From positions 248,370,925-248,434,924 of the forward strand of contig JAUPFV010000001.1 in the NCBI GenBank assembly GCA_036936605.1: a DNA stretch of 64,000 nt. Direction: 5' to 3'. This document shows, piece after piece, positions 24,141 through 36,699 of the stretch. Position 1 is the stretch's first letter. Each line of letters opens with the position of its first letter. Source of the DNA: Limnanthes douglasii subsp. nivea (taxonomy: Eukaryota; Streptophyta; Magnoliopsida; Brassicales; Limnanthaceae). The translations under genes were made by a program, and so were the position numbers. The notes below the pieces were generated by a model. It did no database searches. It saw nothing but the letters and a program-made list of their open reading frames with translations, and was not told the origin of the DNA.

Positions 24141-26342
24141 TTTTGTTGAGTTTTAGATAGAATATTCGATACACAAATACTTTAATATAAATTTTCGAAT
24201 TGGGATTTGAAGATATGATATAGGATAAATCGCTATTGAAATAGTGTAGTTTTTTTGCTCCGTTGACACTTCTGGTGACGAGTAGAAGGAGGTGACTGAT
24301 GGGCGTATACACCTGATCCAAATGACCAAGGTGCATACATTAGTTATCTAGATTCAGACGACTAAGGCGCTTGTGCTAGTGATCTAAGTCTATGATTTCA
24401 TCAAACTGTGGCTAAATACTACGGCGAAAAACAAGCTTATCTAATTTTATTATGCAAAATCTTTTTTTAATGTTCTCAGCCATATATTTTGGAAACTTTG
24501 TGGAATTGAAGTTCCTATAAATTAAGTAAAATTAATGGAATTAGTTAAATATGCAGACATGAAAGAACACAATTTATAACAATACCAAAGTGGTTGTCGT
24601 GGCTAACAGTGAAACAAAGCTAAAATTGAACCTTAGGTGTATTTTGCAGAGGCCGAAGTTGCTAGAAAGAAAAGTACTGAAGAGAATGTTTCAAACTTGC
24701 TTCAACTGCAATAAAAAATATTCCTCAATTATTGAAAAGGATCCATATGTAACACTTAACATCAAACTATTCATTCAATGATTTCCGAACATCTAAGGAA
24801 AAATTATAAAAACCTTTGTCTTCAAAATTGTAGCTCAAAAAATAAAGTTTGAAGGTATGGCTGAGATTTTACATGCAAAACTAGCAAAAAATATATCGAA
24901 TATATATAATTAATTGATTGAGCTAACCAAGCGTAATTGAGTTGATGGAGAAAGTGCTAGCACTAAAAAAAACAAAGATCTCAACTTATATTCTACAATG
25001 CTAAGTCCTGTATTTTTATATTTTTTATTGTTACACAATTTAATGCACATTAGGTTTACGAACCTATACATAATAAGCTTATGAGCCCTTAGAACAAACC
25101 TATACATTCTGGTTTCTTCATGTAAATTTTTTATACTCCTATATGATTTAAGAGTGCATCAACTCATCTCTCCATAAATAAGGGATAAGTTTATAATCTG
25201 CAAATCTCTTAAGTACCCTAATGCTTGGACATAAATTTTTTCATTCACGACATTCAATAATGAGTTTCAATATTCCAACAGCCACGCAAGCAAAAATAAT
25301 GATATAACATTTATTTCTCCAATAAATTGGGATAAATTTGGAGTCTTACAATCTCTTTAGTGCCCCTAATTCTATGGTAAACAATCAATGAAGAAGTTGG
25401 GATAAGTTTAAAATCTTAATATATCTCCAGCACTCCCCTCCGATAGGAATATACAAAAATTAATTAGACTAAGACTTGTAATACCTCTCAACCCCCAATT
25501 ATCATAATAACCGTACAAATAAGACTGAGATGATATTAGTCCACAAAAATGATATGCCACAATTTTTTTAATTCTACGAGAGGTACGACTAGACCACTGG
25601 CAACATCTAACAGTAAATGAATTAAGGTGGAAACACATCATAAAATGGAAGTCATGAATTCCCTCCTCAATACCGAAGGGGACCACGTCCCCTTTCTCAT
25701 CAAAACATAAAAATACTGATTGGGTACGCTAAATACAATCCAATTGGAGACCATGTACCCTCACGTGAGTATTTTATTTTGAAGCTTATCACTTTATTAT
25801 GAAAAACAAAACCCCCTCATGAAAGAATGCATCATTCACCTAAGTACAATAACAAAATATCGCCAAGTCCCTACATTCGATCATTAAAACAAAACACAAC
25901 AATAGGCGTACATAAGATTTTCATCAACAAAATAGCAAAAAACAAATAAAGCAAGTATCAGTTCAGGTACAACCGAAGCAAAATTAACTCGCCAAAATCA
26001 AGGACTTTGCTCCAAAAAAAAACAAAGATAAAATTACCCACGACAGAGACTCAATACAACATATAACCAAACAAACCGCAAAAGAGAAGAGTACCATTTT
26101 TTGGGCATTATTTTATTTTTCTTGTACAACATGTACATTATCAAGTACCTTCACCACCATAAATTTCACCTTGTCGCATGATGAAACACCATTTTATCCA
26201 TTGACGATAACAAGCCCGTTGGTAATTACACAAGACAATGTACGTTCAAAACATCATGGGTCTGCTCAAACATAATGGATTAAAACTTAAAGAAAATCCC
26301 CATCTTGTTTTACAAACGACTTGATCAGAGGCGCCAAGGCAC
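24141..26342. other. Anonymous DNA with dispersed similar phrases
   Basis: No gene supported. A phrase of the type gggataagttt.aatct..atctctttagtgcccct occurs in diverged form near 25,188, 25,328 and 25,399, suggesting an old tandem structure. A + strand stretch near 24,650-24,715 after a CAG reads AEVARKKSTEENVSNLLQLQ, coiled-coil-like, but stands alone. Confidence 0.35.
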
Positions 26343-26640
26343 TGGTCGCACCATGTCGCACGACTAATATTGGTGTATGACTTGGCCCATAAGCAATTCA
26401 ATGGTCACGTCATGGCGTACGAACATTATTGGTTCATGATTTGGCCCATAGTTAAATCATTGTTCACACCATGTCACACGAGTATTATTAGTTCATGGCT
26501 TGGCCTATGGCCAAATCACTTATGGCGCGACCAGTATTGGTTTCCAAAAATGACTTGACCTTTATGGCCGAGTCCCTAGTTGCGTCGTGTTGTGCAACCA
26601 GGCTTTGGGTGACGACTTGGCCATGGAGTCAATTCGTTGG
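26343..26640. repeat. Diverged 59-bp minisatellite
   Basis: Units start at 26,343, 26,402 and 26,461 (tggtcgcaccatg, tggtcacgtcatg, tgttcacaccatg), exactly 59 bases apart, each continuing tattggttcatgacttggccc-like sequence; a fourth and fifth, more degraded, follow to about 26,640. The open frame at 26,370-26,558 is periodic and follows the repeat. Confidence 0.87.
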
Positions 26641-27099
26641 TCATATTGCAGCGCGCGACTAATCATAAACATTTGTTTGCCCGTATGCTCCAAGCTTCTA
26701 ATCGTACATTAGCGTACAATTAAAGATAATTGCTTCATTGGCCAAAAGTCTTGACTTGCTAACTACTTAGGATATATTCATAACATACCATAATCCTAAG
26801 AAATAGCTCACAACTTCCTTCATAAAAGTCTATGACTTTGAAAATGACCACTAGGAATAACATAGTCTATTCTTGAAAAATAATAACATAAAAATTATAA
26901 GCATGAAATAAAAATTTATAATTGAAATAATCAATATAGGGAAGAAATTAGAAGACATAAATGATAATAAATAAATAAAAATACAATGATAATTAGAATA
27001 TTCTCAAGCTAAGTTAAGAGATGAAAAATACATATTAAATTTATAAATACCCAAGCCATTTGGGATTTTAGTTCAAACAAACAAGCCTTATGGCATATC
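26641..27099. other. AT-rich spacer, nothing recognised
   Basis: No feature supported. Confidence 0.4.
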
Positions 27100-29250
27100 A
27101 AATACAAAGCAAGATCGAGGTTATGGAAGAAGAATATAGTTCTCAACATAAGCAGTAATTTCAGACAGTTTAGAATGGGTTAGAACTTCTTTTTTTGCAT
27201 TAAAAGATACAATAATCACTTGGGAAGAAGAATGAGTGATAGGATCTAAATCAATAACAAGAAGATACATCATTATTGGTAGTACCCAAAGAAGTAATGT
27301 AACCAAACCTTTGATTCACAACTTGAATAAGAAGATCAAAAACTTGAAATCCATATTTTTTTAGTAGTTAAAATGAGCTCACTTTCCCATGGAGAACTTG
27401 TCCAATCAATTGTGGTGACAATTATCATGAGAAACGTAGTACCATAACGTATCAGATTTAACTCTAGATATTTTTTATAAAAAATAAGTATCAATCTAAT
27501 CTGAACTTTCTTTTATTTAACTTTACCACACAAGTCTCTACATCCTTGTCAAATTGACCAACTATCCCTTTTTAATGTAATTATTCATCAAAACTATTTT
27601 ATAACTTATATTTTCAAGCTTTGCTTACTCAACAAGCTCATCGTATTACTTAACACTTCAACTTTTAAACATTTCCCTTCATACTTTTGGCATAAAAATT
27701 ACATAACTCAAATGATAAAATCATCATAGTTATAACTTGAACATATAAAAAATCATAACTAAATGTTTCAAAATTCAAAGAATAAGCCAACTTAAATTTA
27801 GTATAGTCTAGACCAGTTGTCAACTTTGTTTCTATAGTAGATTTAGCTTGGAGTTTAGCCTTTAATTTTGCCTTAACTTCGTATTTCCTCTAAAGATGTG
27901 CTGTAAACCTTTTCACATACTCAATTTTAGCTTCAAGTTTAACCTTAAGTTCTCAGATACTTACGAACAACTTTGTTACTACTTCCATTAACAACCAAAG
28001 ATCAGGAGTAGCTAGGACCAGACTTTCATAAGCTTGGTGCACAAATACAATTTTTTTTTACAAAGTTTGAAAATAAATCAGAACTACAATAATATAATTA
28101 CACATAAACTACAAAAAATATCCTAGTTTTACTTCAAACCTCATCTTATTTTTCTCTAGACTAATTCCATAGTAGTAAGATGGGTTTGTAGCTTTATCAT
28201 ATGACCCGAAGTAACAAATTAGTTGAACACTTATGAAATCTCCTCTAAAGGAAAGTCATAAGTGAAAAAGTAAAATGAATGTCAATAGATTTAAAATTAA
28301 CATCCAATTGATTAGTTGGGTTATTGAGAGAAGTCATTTTACTTGAAACTTCAAGGGTGTCTGAAACATTAATAATCGTTTGATGAAAAGCAGTCTAGAC
28401 ACCAATATTATTGGTAATGATTGTAAGGAGTGGAAAAATTTCATTAACCATGACAAGAACTACAATGTTAATTGTGTATTCCGTATCAATTATTTTTTTA
28501 ACCCGATATTGTTTTGCTTTAAACTCTTGATTAGAATTCTCATTATTACGCTTTGGATTACGCCTTCTTTCCAGATGCTGAGTTAACTTAGTACTAACAT
28601 TAAGATTTTTTTCATTCTTAGGTGTATCAAGATCTAACCTAATATAGACATCATCTATCTTTATGTTTTTCTTCCCAATACAAACACGAGCCTATTTTAT
28701 AGTATGGGAACCACCCACAATTATAATAAAACATTTATTAGTTGAATAAGGATGGTTATCAACAGATTTAAAACTTTCTTCACAAATATCATTAACATCA
28801 ACATATGGGGAAGCATAAGGTTTGACAATAATAACATGGTCGCTGTGACCAATAATAGTAACGATAGATAACGTAACAAGAGAATCCTCTAAAAAAGATA
28901 TCTATAAAGAATGATTTACATGTAAGACTTAGAAAAACAACATATACTAATTTTAAATCAGCAACCACGTTCTCAACAACTGAAATCTCAACACCATATG
29001 TCTCATTCACCAAAATCACGACAACTTTGGCAGAATAATCATCATTAACTTGACTTCCAAGATGACCATCAATACTTATTTGGACAATATAATATGATAT
29101 TTTATTAACTAAGTTATATCGTCTTCAACAACCTTAGTTTTTAGCTCATAGGATTTCTTAACAAATAGGATGACGTTTATCATTACCCTTATTTCTTTTG
29201 GAATCATTCGTCTTAGATGATTTGGAGGGAGTAACAATATTTAAAAAATA
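27100..29250 (-). pseudogene. Long decayed coding region, unrecognised
   Basis: Read on the minus strand, about 2.1 kb gives a series of long protein-like blocks that switch frame: KTNDSKRNKGNDKRHPIC near 29,190, SAKVVVILVNETYGVEISVV near 28,995, IIGHSDHVIIVKPYASPYVD near 28,820, a Lys/Arg-rich block (LTQHLERRRNPKRN near 28,560), a coiled-coil-like block (VKLEAKIEYVKRF, KAKLKAKLQAKSTIETKL near 27,830-27,930) and the open stretch 27,306-27,121. It ends abruptly at the left end of element B. I do not recognise it. It resembles the extra ORF of B only in having a charged N-terminal half and a coiled coil. Confidence 0.45.
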
Positions 29251-29334
29251 TATAAAAGGGATTGACAAGCTTGCTGCTAAACTTCTTAAAAAATATTTAA
29301 AAAAACTTCTCGGATTGTCAATTAATTAATTTGG

Positions 29335-31057
29335 TTGTATCTGAGCCAGACCAGTCCGAACTCCTAGTTCACTTTACATTCTTGTGTCATGGTATCAAGG
29401 CTTTCTAAAACGCCTAGGCCAATGGAATAGATGACAGCTATTGTAGGCTTATGCCGCAGTTATAAGATCCCTTTCTATAATTTTAACGTGGGGAATGCGT
29501 ACAAAGTAGTCAATGATTTACTAGAATCGGGTAGGATATGGAAGACACAATTTTTGTTGATCAGCGGTCCATGGGAAAATAATAAGAATATTTCTTCCTC
29601 ACAAGGAAATCCAAGCCAACTTAATTAGATTCTGGAAAGAGCCTAGTTAATTTTATTTCAAATTTATATGGTATTTTATCAATATTGTTCTATCTTGGGT
29701 TTTGATATCTCTTCTTTTCCTTGTAGTCATTCTGAACCGCTCATCATCTGAAAAATGCGCAAGTGACTTTTAAAAAGTTGCACGACTTGGCAAAGAATAA
29801 ATGAGGAAATGGTCTTAATTAATGTTTTACCCCAGCAAATCTGACCCGTAGTCATCTATGAAGGACTAATTCTAAAAGGAATTGTCATGGAAGGAAATTA
29901 TCACTCCTCTTGATAAGAATTGAATCTTCTGATGGGAAGTTATATCTCCTATCGAGAAAAAGAGCCCCCGGTCACATGGATAAACAAAAGAAGAAAAAGA
30001 CTTCACAAAGTGTTGCTGAAAAAGATACAGAAAGACAATCTCAAAGAATTGATGCATCATTTTTGGATGCAGTTGCTGATAATGTGGATGGAGTTGATAT
30101 GCCCAGAGATGTGCTTGAACCTAAAAAGAAAGCTAAAAAAACACACACAGTAGACAATGATGAGAGAATATAAAAAAAACTTTAACAGTTTAGATTTAGC
30201 ATTACATTTGGATATTTATGTTCCTACTATTCCTGCATCGGACACCCCTTTTTAATTCCCAAATTTTGAGGGTGAAGCCACAGTTGAGGTCAATAATCTT
30301 ATGGATTAGTTGCCAGGGTTTGATTATGAGGCTTTTGACAAGGTATTTCTAATTTCATCCCCTAATACAGTATATGATGGCATCCAATTCGAAGTTTCAA
30401 AAGAAAACAACACAATTGGGTACTCGATAATGGGTTGTGTAAAACCGGTTGTCAATTTGGAAATGGAAATTAAATCTCAACGAGGAACCACTTTGACTCT
30501 TCAAGAAGAGAACAAGAAACTTCAAAGTTCTCTTAAAGTGGAGAAGGTTAAAGTTAACAATGCAATTAAATAGGTTGATACACTTAGATCAGAAGTGGGA
30601 AATGTCAAAGAGGAAGTAACAAAAGTTTGAAAAAAACTTAAGAATTTGCAATCCTCTAGCTCTCAAGAGATCTCTGCATTGCAAGATCAACAAAAAGCTA
30701 GTAAAAACGTCTATGGATCATATCTTAGGTGAAAAAGAGGCTTTAGAGAAGACTAAAGGAGATTTAGAGGAAGTGATCAAATCTCTAAAGGCTAAGTCTA
30801 CTCAAGAGGTTGGTGATGCAGTGGAAGCATATGTTGATGCCACCGTAGACAAACTAAATAAATAAGATGCTTCAATCAAATCAGATATGGTCTTAGTATT
30901 TCATAAACAATTTCCAAAATTGAGTCTTGGATCTCTATGGGGATTGGTTCTAGAGAACTTTGTGTCACCAGGTATATCCTTGGCAGATGAGATGGTTGTT
31001 TCTGAAGAGTCATCAGATGATAATTCTGAAAGAAATGATGAAGTGAAGTCCAAATAA
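29335..31057 (+). pseudogene. Additional ORF of element B (gypsy-type transposon domain, coiled coil)
   Basis: The same protein as the plus-strand ORF of element C, lacking its N-terminal third. It enters within the conserved domain (the C copy reads LTPNAWYTLMSC; here SPNS.FTLHSC), then NAYKVVNDLLESGRIW against C's KIVNNFLEGDKGW. Pieces at 29,910-30,173 and 30,310-30,573 are Lys-rich and then coiled-coil (EMEIKSQRGTTLTLQEENKK). The C-terminus keeps a FHKQFPKLSLGSLW block and an acidic Ser/Glu tail ending at 31,057. At least four stops or frame changes are visible. The function of this protein family is unknown. Confidence 0.75.
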
Positions 31058-31380
31058 GGAATTTTGGATGGGAAAGGGGAGCAATCCAAAGGGATAACGC
31101 CCATAGATTGATAATTTTTTATTTTAATATTTGTTTAAACCCTAGAAAAGTGCAAGGCAATTTTTTCGTCTGGTTTGGATTAATTTTAGATAAGCCCTTG
31201 GGATGGCCAAGATATTTTGTAATATTATGTTGAATATTCCTGTTAGCATTTGAAATCTGGTTTCTTTTAATTTTCAAACGCCTTGTTTCTTTTTTGAAAT
31301 ATTTCCACTTCGAATTTCTAATTTGCTTTGAATAATTTATCATAAGACGAAACGAATTATTCAAAGACATTTAAAACTTC

Positions 31381-31745
31381 AAACACAAGCCATTCGAAAG
31401 TAATTCATTTGAAGTCATATAAAATATCAAACGTAAGCCATTCGAAGATAATCCATTCAAAGTCGTATTCAGTTTTAAGCACAAGCAAATTTAGGGTAAT
31501 CCATTATAAGGCATATAGGATTTCAAGCACAAGCTATTCAAAGGTATATTCAGTTTCAAACACAAGCCATTTGAAGGTAATCCATTCGAAGGCATAAAAT
31601 TTCAAACACAAGTCATTCGAAGGTAATCCATTCGAAGGCATATTCAGTTTCAAACACAGGTCATTCGAAGGTAATCCATTCGAAGGCATATAAAATTTTG
31701 AACACAAGATATCCAAAAGTAATCCATTCGAAGGCATATAAAATT
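31381..31745. repeat. 48-bp tandem repeats of element B
   Basis: About seven imperfect units with period close to 48, built on aagccattcgaaggtaatcc and a following catat or tattcagttt plus caaacacaag. The open frames across it on both strands are repeat artefacts. It lies exactly between the 3' ends of the converging extra ORF and pol. Element D carries a related repeat at 49,545-49,830. Confidence 0.93.
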
Positions 31746-31879
31746 ACGTGGGACTTAGAAGCATTTAAAGGCAAAATGAGGTAAGATAGGTACGTAATTA
31801 AAACCTCCTCGATACATCAGGATAGGAAAGAGTATGCCCATTTTAAATATTTAAATTAAAACAAAAATAAAGTAAATAT

Positions 31880-32790
31880 TTACAAGCCTTTACTCAAGGT
31901 ATATTCTCAGATCTTTGACATTCCATGAGTGCTTCAATGGAATTCCTATTTGATAAACTAATCGGTATGTCCCCTACTTGATTCTTTCGATAACGGTATA
32001 CAGGCCTTCCCAATTTGGAGCCAATTTTCCTAATCTTTTGTCTATTGTATGTAAAAATATTTTTTTAGAACTTTATCTCCAACCTCAAACTCTCTTCTTC
32101 GTATTTTAGACGCGTATCTGCTCCTCATTAATCTCTGATAGTGAACCATTCTAAGATGATCTTTGAGTTTTTTTCCTCAATAAAGTCTAGCTGAGCCCTT
32201 ATTGCAATCTCATTATTCTGTTTGGAATAATTTTGAACTCTGAAAGAGGGAAGAGTAGACTCTATTGGGGCTATTACGTCCATCCCGTATACCAAGGAAA
32301 AATATGATTCATGTGCGATGGTGTGTGGAGTTGTTCAATAATCCCATAACACTTTCTGTAAATAGTTTGGCCATTTCCTTTCAAAACAGTTCGATTTACC
32401 AGTTCTACTTTCCCGTTGGCTTGAAGGTAGAAATGTGAAGAGAAATAATGTCCGATCCCTACCGAGGCACATAATACTTTTATTTCTTTGTTGTCAAACC
32501 GATGACCATTATCCGTTGTAATACCTTTGGGTATTCCGAACTGACAACATCTATTGAATAAAATAAACTTTATTAATGATTTAGAAGTAGTTCCAGAAAA
32601 AGGTACAACCTCTGCCCACTTCGTTAAAATAATTAACTTCCAAAATAATAGTGTGACGCCCTCTAGAGGCCATGGGAAGTGAACTTACCAAATCAAGCCC
32701 CCATCTGTCAAAAGGCACTGCTTTGGATATGTTTTCCATTAGAACGACTGGAACATGAATTGCATTTTCCAAGTTTTTGCCGGATCTACT
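31880..32790 (-). pseudogene. Integrase of element B
   Basis: The minus strand shows the integrase core: FDRWGLDLVSSLPMA near 32,690 (first Asp), TTDNGHRFDNKE near 32,500 (second Asp) and QANGKVELVNRT near 32,400 (Glu), so all three catalytic residues can be read, although in different frames. The C-terminal region follows (FEVGDKVLKKYF, KLAPNWEGLYTV, HSWNVKDLRIYL, down to 31,880). The N-terminal zinc-binding part is deleted. Confidence 0.88.
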
Positions 32791-33730
32791 AGAATTCTTT
32801 TTTTATTGATAATATAGCCTAAGAATTTCCCAGATCGTACACCGAAAGTCCATTTTCATGGATTTAATTTTAGGTTAATGGCCTTAAGGTTGAAGAAAGT
32901 TTCTTAGAGAGTGGACAAATGTTCTTCCTCCTTAATGCTTTTAACCATCATATCATCGATGTATATTCTACCAATTTGGTTGGAGAATATATTATTCACC
33001 AAACACTGATAAGTGGCCCTAGCATTCTTCAAACCAAACGGCATTACCTTGTAGCAATGCAGCTCCCAGTCAGTAATGAATGTAGTATGAATATGATCAT
33101 TCAGATCCATTTGCATCTAGTTATATCCACCAAAAGTATCCATGAACGATAATAATTTGTTACCTGATGTGGAGTCCACAAGTTGATCTATCTGAGTCAT
33201 CGGAAATGGGTCTTTAGGACAAGACCTATTAAGATCGGTAAAATCAATGCACATACGCCATTGGCCATTTTTTATTTTTTACCATCACCGGGTTTGCTGT
33301 CCATAAAGGGTATTGTGATTCCCTAATATGACCTATTTTGGTTAATCTGTCTAATTATTTACAATTCGCTTCAATTTTTTCTCTAGAAAACACCATATTT
33401 CTTTGAATCACATGACCCGCATCAGATAATACTGATAACTTGTAACAAATAACATTGCCTGGCACGCTTGTTACATTTTCATTGCACCATGCAAACACAT
33501 GTTCATATTTAAACAAAAAGATCAATCATTTTTTTTTTCCGGTTTTATCGATAACTTCGACCCAATTCTAACATTCTTCCCATTAGCTAAACTATGAATT
33601 TCTACTTCTTTAATAAAAATAACTGCACTAGAAATCTCTCTTGGATCATCTATATGATTATAATCCAAGCTATTCTGGTTGGCAGCTAGATGGTTAAGAC
33701 TTTTTGGTGCAAGTGCTGTGACATAGCATT
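32791..33730 (-). pseudogene. Reverse transcriptase of element B
   Basis: Minus-strand open pieces carry MCIDFTDLNRSCPKDPFPM near 33,250, then LHCYKVMPFGLKNARATYQ and the catalytic RIYIDDMMVKS near 32,945. The motif order is that of Ty3/gypsy reverse transcriptase and closely parallels element C at 56.5-57.3 kb. RNase H should follow but the sequence jumps to integrase. Confidence 0.9.
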
Positions 33731-34350
33731 ATCTGGATATTTTTTAACTGCTTCGAACTACTCCAACCAGACCCCTAATAACATATTTTAAACATTGGTA
33801 AACATTGGATACAACAACATGCATCCTTAAAAGCCAAGACCTGCTAAAAATAACGTTATAAAAGTTGGAAAATACACCACAAATAATATTCTGGCCATTT
33901 TCTTAAAAGGTCCTTTGCCAAGGATTACCTCTCCTTCGAAATCTCCAATTACATCTGCAAAATTTCCTGTGAACCCCACAATAGTTCAGTTTGAAGGTTG
34001 AATCACCGAGGGGTTTTTAATTTGTTTATAGACAGATAGAAATAATACATTGGTCGAGCTACCGGTGTCGATAAAGATCATTTAGATTTATATACCTTCG
34101 ATAGACACCCCAATTACCACGTATTTTCATGTGGTCCCGCAATATCTCTCTAATCATCTTCATAAAAAACTATGAAAGTTGAGGGGCCTTGATACAGTGA
34201 GTCGACAATTTTCCTTTTAATTTAATATCCAAATTGTTTACGTGCCTCTTTCCAAAGCAATTCAAAGGTGTTGTTCCTGTATCACCTTTGAATATTATCA
34301 ACGATTCAAAAAACTGACATAAACGGGAGACTCTTCCATTGCTTCCACTC
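33731..34350 (-). pseudogene. Aspartic protease region of element B
   Basis: A minus-strand DTGSS box lies at about 34,060-34,080, the active site of a retrotransposon aspartic protease. Its C-terminal end (CLKYVIRGLVGVV near 33,790, then CYVTALAPKS) matches the protease-to-RT linker retained in element C. Element C has lost the active-site part. Confidence 0.7.
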
Positions 34351-36190
34351 ACCATATTTATACAACCTCAGTTAGGATCCGGATCTAGATATTTTGAATC
34401 TACATCAAATGGTTCATCAATATAGTCTTTGATTATCATGGCTTGTTCTTCTTTAGAAACTTCTATAGTCGGCCATCGAACATTCGATACGGTTGGTTAT
34501 TATTTGCTAGTGTTAGACCCTAGCTTATTCAAACTTTAGGCTCTATTTGTACCTTGTGCTTTTATGAAAGTTGTTAATTTCCCATTGTCGATCAACAACT
34601 GAATTTATTGTTTCAAAGCTATACAATCTTTGGTGGTGTGCCCCGTATCCTCATGATATTTACAAAAGCGAGTATTTCAGTTTTCTCATGGTGTTTGTAT
34701 AGGTAAAGGTCATTGAAATTGTACATGACCCTTGGACCTATCATAGATTGTCACCTTTTTTTCAATTAAGTCCACAAAATAACTAAGTTGAACCCATTGA
34801 TTTTCTCTTGGCATGAAGTAGTGAGATTGGTTTGATCTAAATCGATTAGAACCGTGAACAGATTCTCGAGGACGAACGTTGGATGGAACGTGAGACTGAC
34901 CACCAACTTGTTGATATGAAGTAATCGTAAGTGGTATACCCTATCGAGGCTTCTTTAATAGTTTAGTTACCTCTATAGTATTTTGTTTCCCGACCTGATT
35001 CAATAATCCATCCCAAGTTTATGCATTTCTCCTAGTGACTGTATCAACTAAATCTCGAGATAACAAACCTTGCATGAGGGAAGCTATGACCAATTGTACG
35101 TAAAATCAACCAACCCTTTCTTAGTATTTACGAACTGAGTGACATATTCTTTTAAACTTTCTGACACAAGATGATGACAATGAATTTTTGTTTTACTGGA
35201 TCCCGTTAATTATTTGCTTCCCACGAATTTCCTTTGGAAGGCCATCCAAAATATGTTGAAATTCTTAACTGATCCTTGTGGAAGCCTATTATACCATTTT
35301 AAGGCATTGTTCTTAAATATTTGAGAGAACGGGCGATACAAAACCTCATCATCACCATCACCATCATCTTCATTTAAACTCATCATAAAATTCTTAAATT
35401 GTTATAAGTGATTGTCTGAATTCTCATTTACATCGTACTTATCCATTTTGGAGATATCTAGGCGCTTAGAGGGGTGTCCCGATAAAATCTTTGCTGATAG
35501 TGGTGATTGTCTCCAGGTACGTCCCTAACTGAATTGATGGATCTCGCTAGAATCAGCAAATAGGTCCGGTTCGGATCAGACAACAAATAGGTCAGTCAAC
35601 AGTTGATCTATATAATGATCCATAATTCCCTTTATTTTTCCTCGATAATCGACTTTCCTATCTTTTCGGACTTATTTCTAGAAGTATCCCGATCTTTCAA
35701 CTTCTTACCCCGATTCGCAATTTTCTTACCCCGACGCTTCTCACGGTGTTTATCTTTCTTCGTTTTCTGATAGAAGTTGCTACTTGACCAGGACAAAGAT
35801 ATATCTTTTGATGAAGATGAACTTTTACTAGACTCCAAAGAGCTAGATTATTTTTCAACACGAGGCTCTATTCTCGAAAGTTGATGGTTTCCACGTAAAT
35901 TATTTATCAAAGATTATTTTGGATAATTTGAAGGATTATCTCATGGTACCACCAAATGCCTTTCAGTTTGTCTATGTATTTTCATTACCTTAATTTCTTT
36001 TTGTGATTCGACAAGCTCATCTCGAGACTGGGTTCTTTCCTCACGTTTTTTTCCAGATGAGAATCACACGGGTCTTTCTCCGACATGGCCCTCTTCCATC
36101 ATTTGGGAAAATTGACTTGCATTTCACTATCCATCGCCAGATTGAGTTCAAAAGTTATCTGAAGCTTTAGATTTTAGTTATCTAGGTGCC
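34351..36190 (-). pseudogene. Gag of element B
   Basis: Minus strand: a Ser/Lys-rich, basic N-terminal part (35,838-35,632, serine runs then a KDKHREKRRGKK-type stretch) followed by the retrotransposon gag core, with KWYNRLPQGSIKNFNIFW near 35,280. Several stops and frameshifts. The primer region lies between 36,190 and the LTR at 36,216. Confidence 0.78.
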
Positions 36191-36215
36191 CTCACTCCCA
36201 CTGTGCTCGCTAATC

Positions 36216-36644
36216 TGATGTGGTAAAAATATGAGTAAAGGGAAAATCTAGTAAGGTGAAAATATGATAAAGGGTATTTCAAGTAGTTGGTCATAAATAT
36301 TTATTGTTTTAGTAGTTATTCGTGAGATAATATAGTTGGTTTGGATTTAAGCATCATAAATTCTGTTTCACCTCATTAATGATGTTTTGTAAGGTACTTA
36401 TAGTAGACATTAGGATCATGGGTCGGGTCAAGGGTTTTTAAGAATTAATAATCCATTTGGGTCATGGTCCGAATCCATGTTTAGAAAATTATTGGCCCGT
36501 GATAGTAGGTACACTGCTTAGTCACGAGGAGATAAAGTAAATTTATTTTTCAGTCTAAAATTCTCTTTGAGAAATAGTCTAAATTACCCTTGAATTACTT
36601 TGACACTTCCCTTAACTCAGTTCCAAAGATATCTGACCCTATCA
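36216..36644 (-). repeat. 5' LTR of element B (single LTR)
   Basis: On the plus strand it begins TGATGTGG, like the LTR of D at 61,103 and similar to TGATGAGT in C, and probably ends CCCTATCA at 36,644. The first 150 bases resemble the start of the D LTR in diverged form. No second LTR exists to confirm the ends. Confidence 0.6.
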
Positions 36645-36699
36645 CTAGTGATCCTGGCTATTTGAGTCAATAAATAGATTTCTTTAGTTTCCACATCGT

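Larger units (their letters stand above)
29310..36644 (-). mobile_element. Tat-type gypsy element B, 3' end truncated
   Basis: gag, protease, reverse transcriptase and integrase lie on the minus strand between a right-hand (5') LTR at 36,216 and a tandem-repeat block at 31.4-31.7 kb. On the far side of that block an extra ORF runs on the plus strand. The left LTR and the start of the extra ORF are missing; the break at about 29,310 abuts an unrelated decayed frame. The same layout is seen in C and D. pol has lost its RNase H: reverse transcriptase joins integrase directly near 32,790. Confidence 0.85.

Noticed and set aside
26370..26558. 62-codon frame with repeated His/Trp peptides
   Set aside because: Periodic translation of the 59-bp minisatellite.
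31409..31737. Open frames with internally repeated peptides on both strands
   Set aside because: Products of the 48-bp tandem repeat; no other coding sign.
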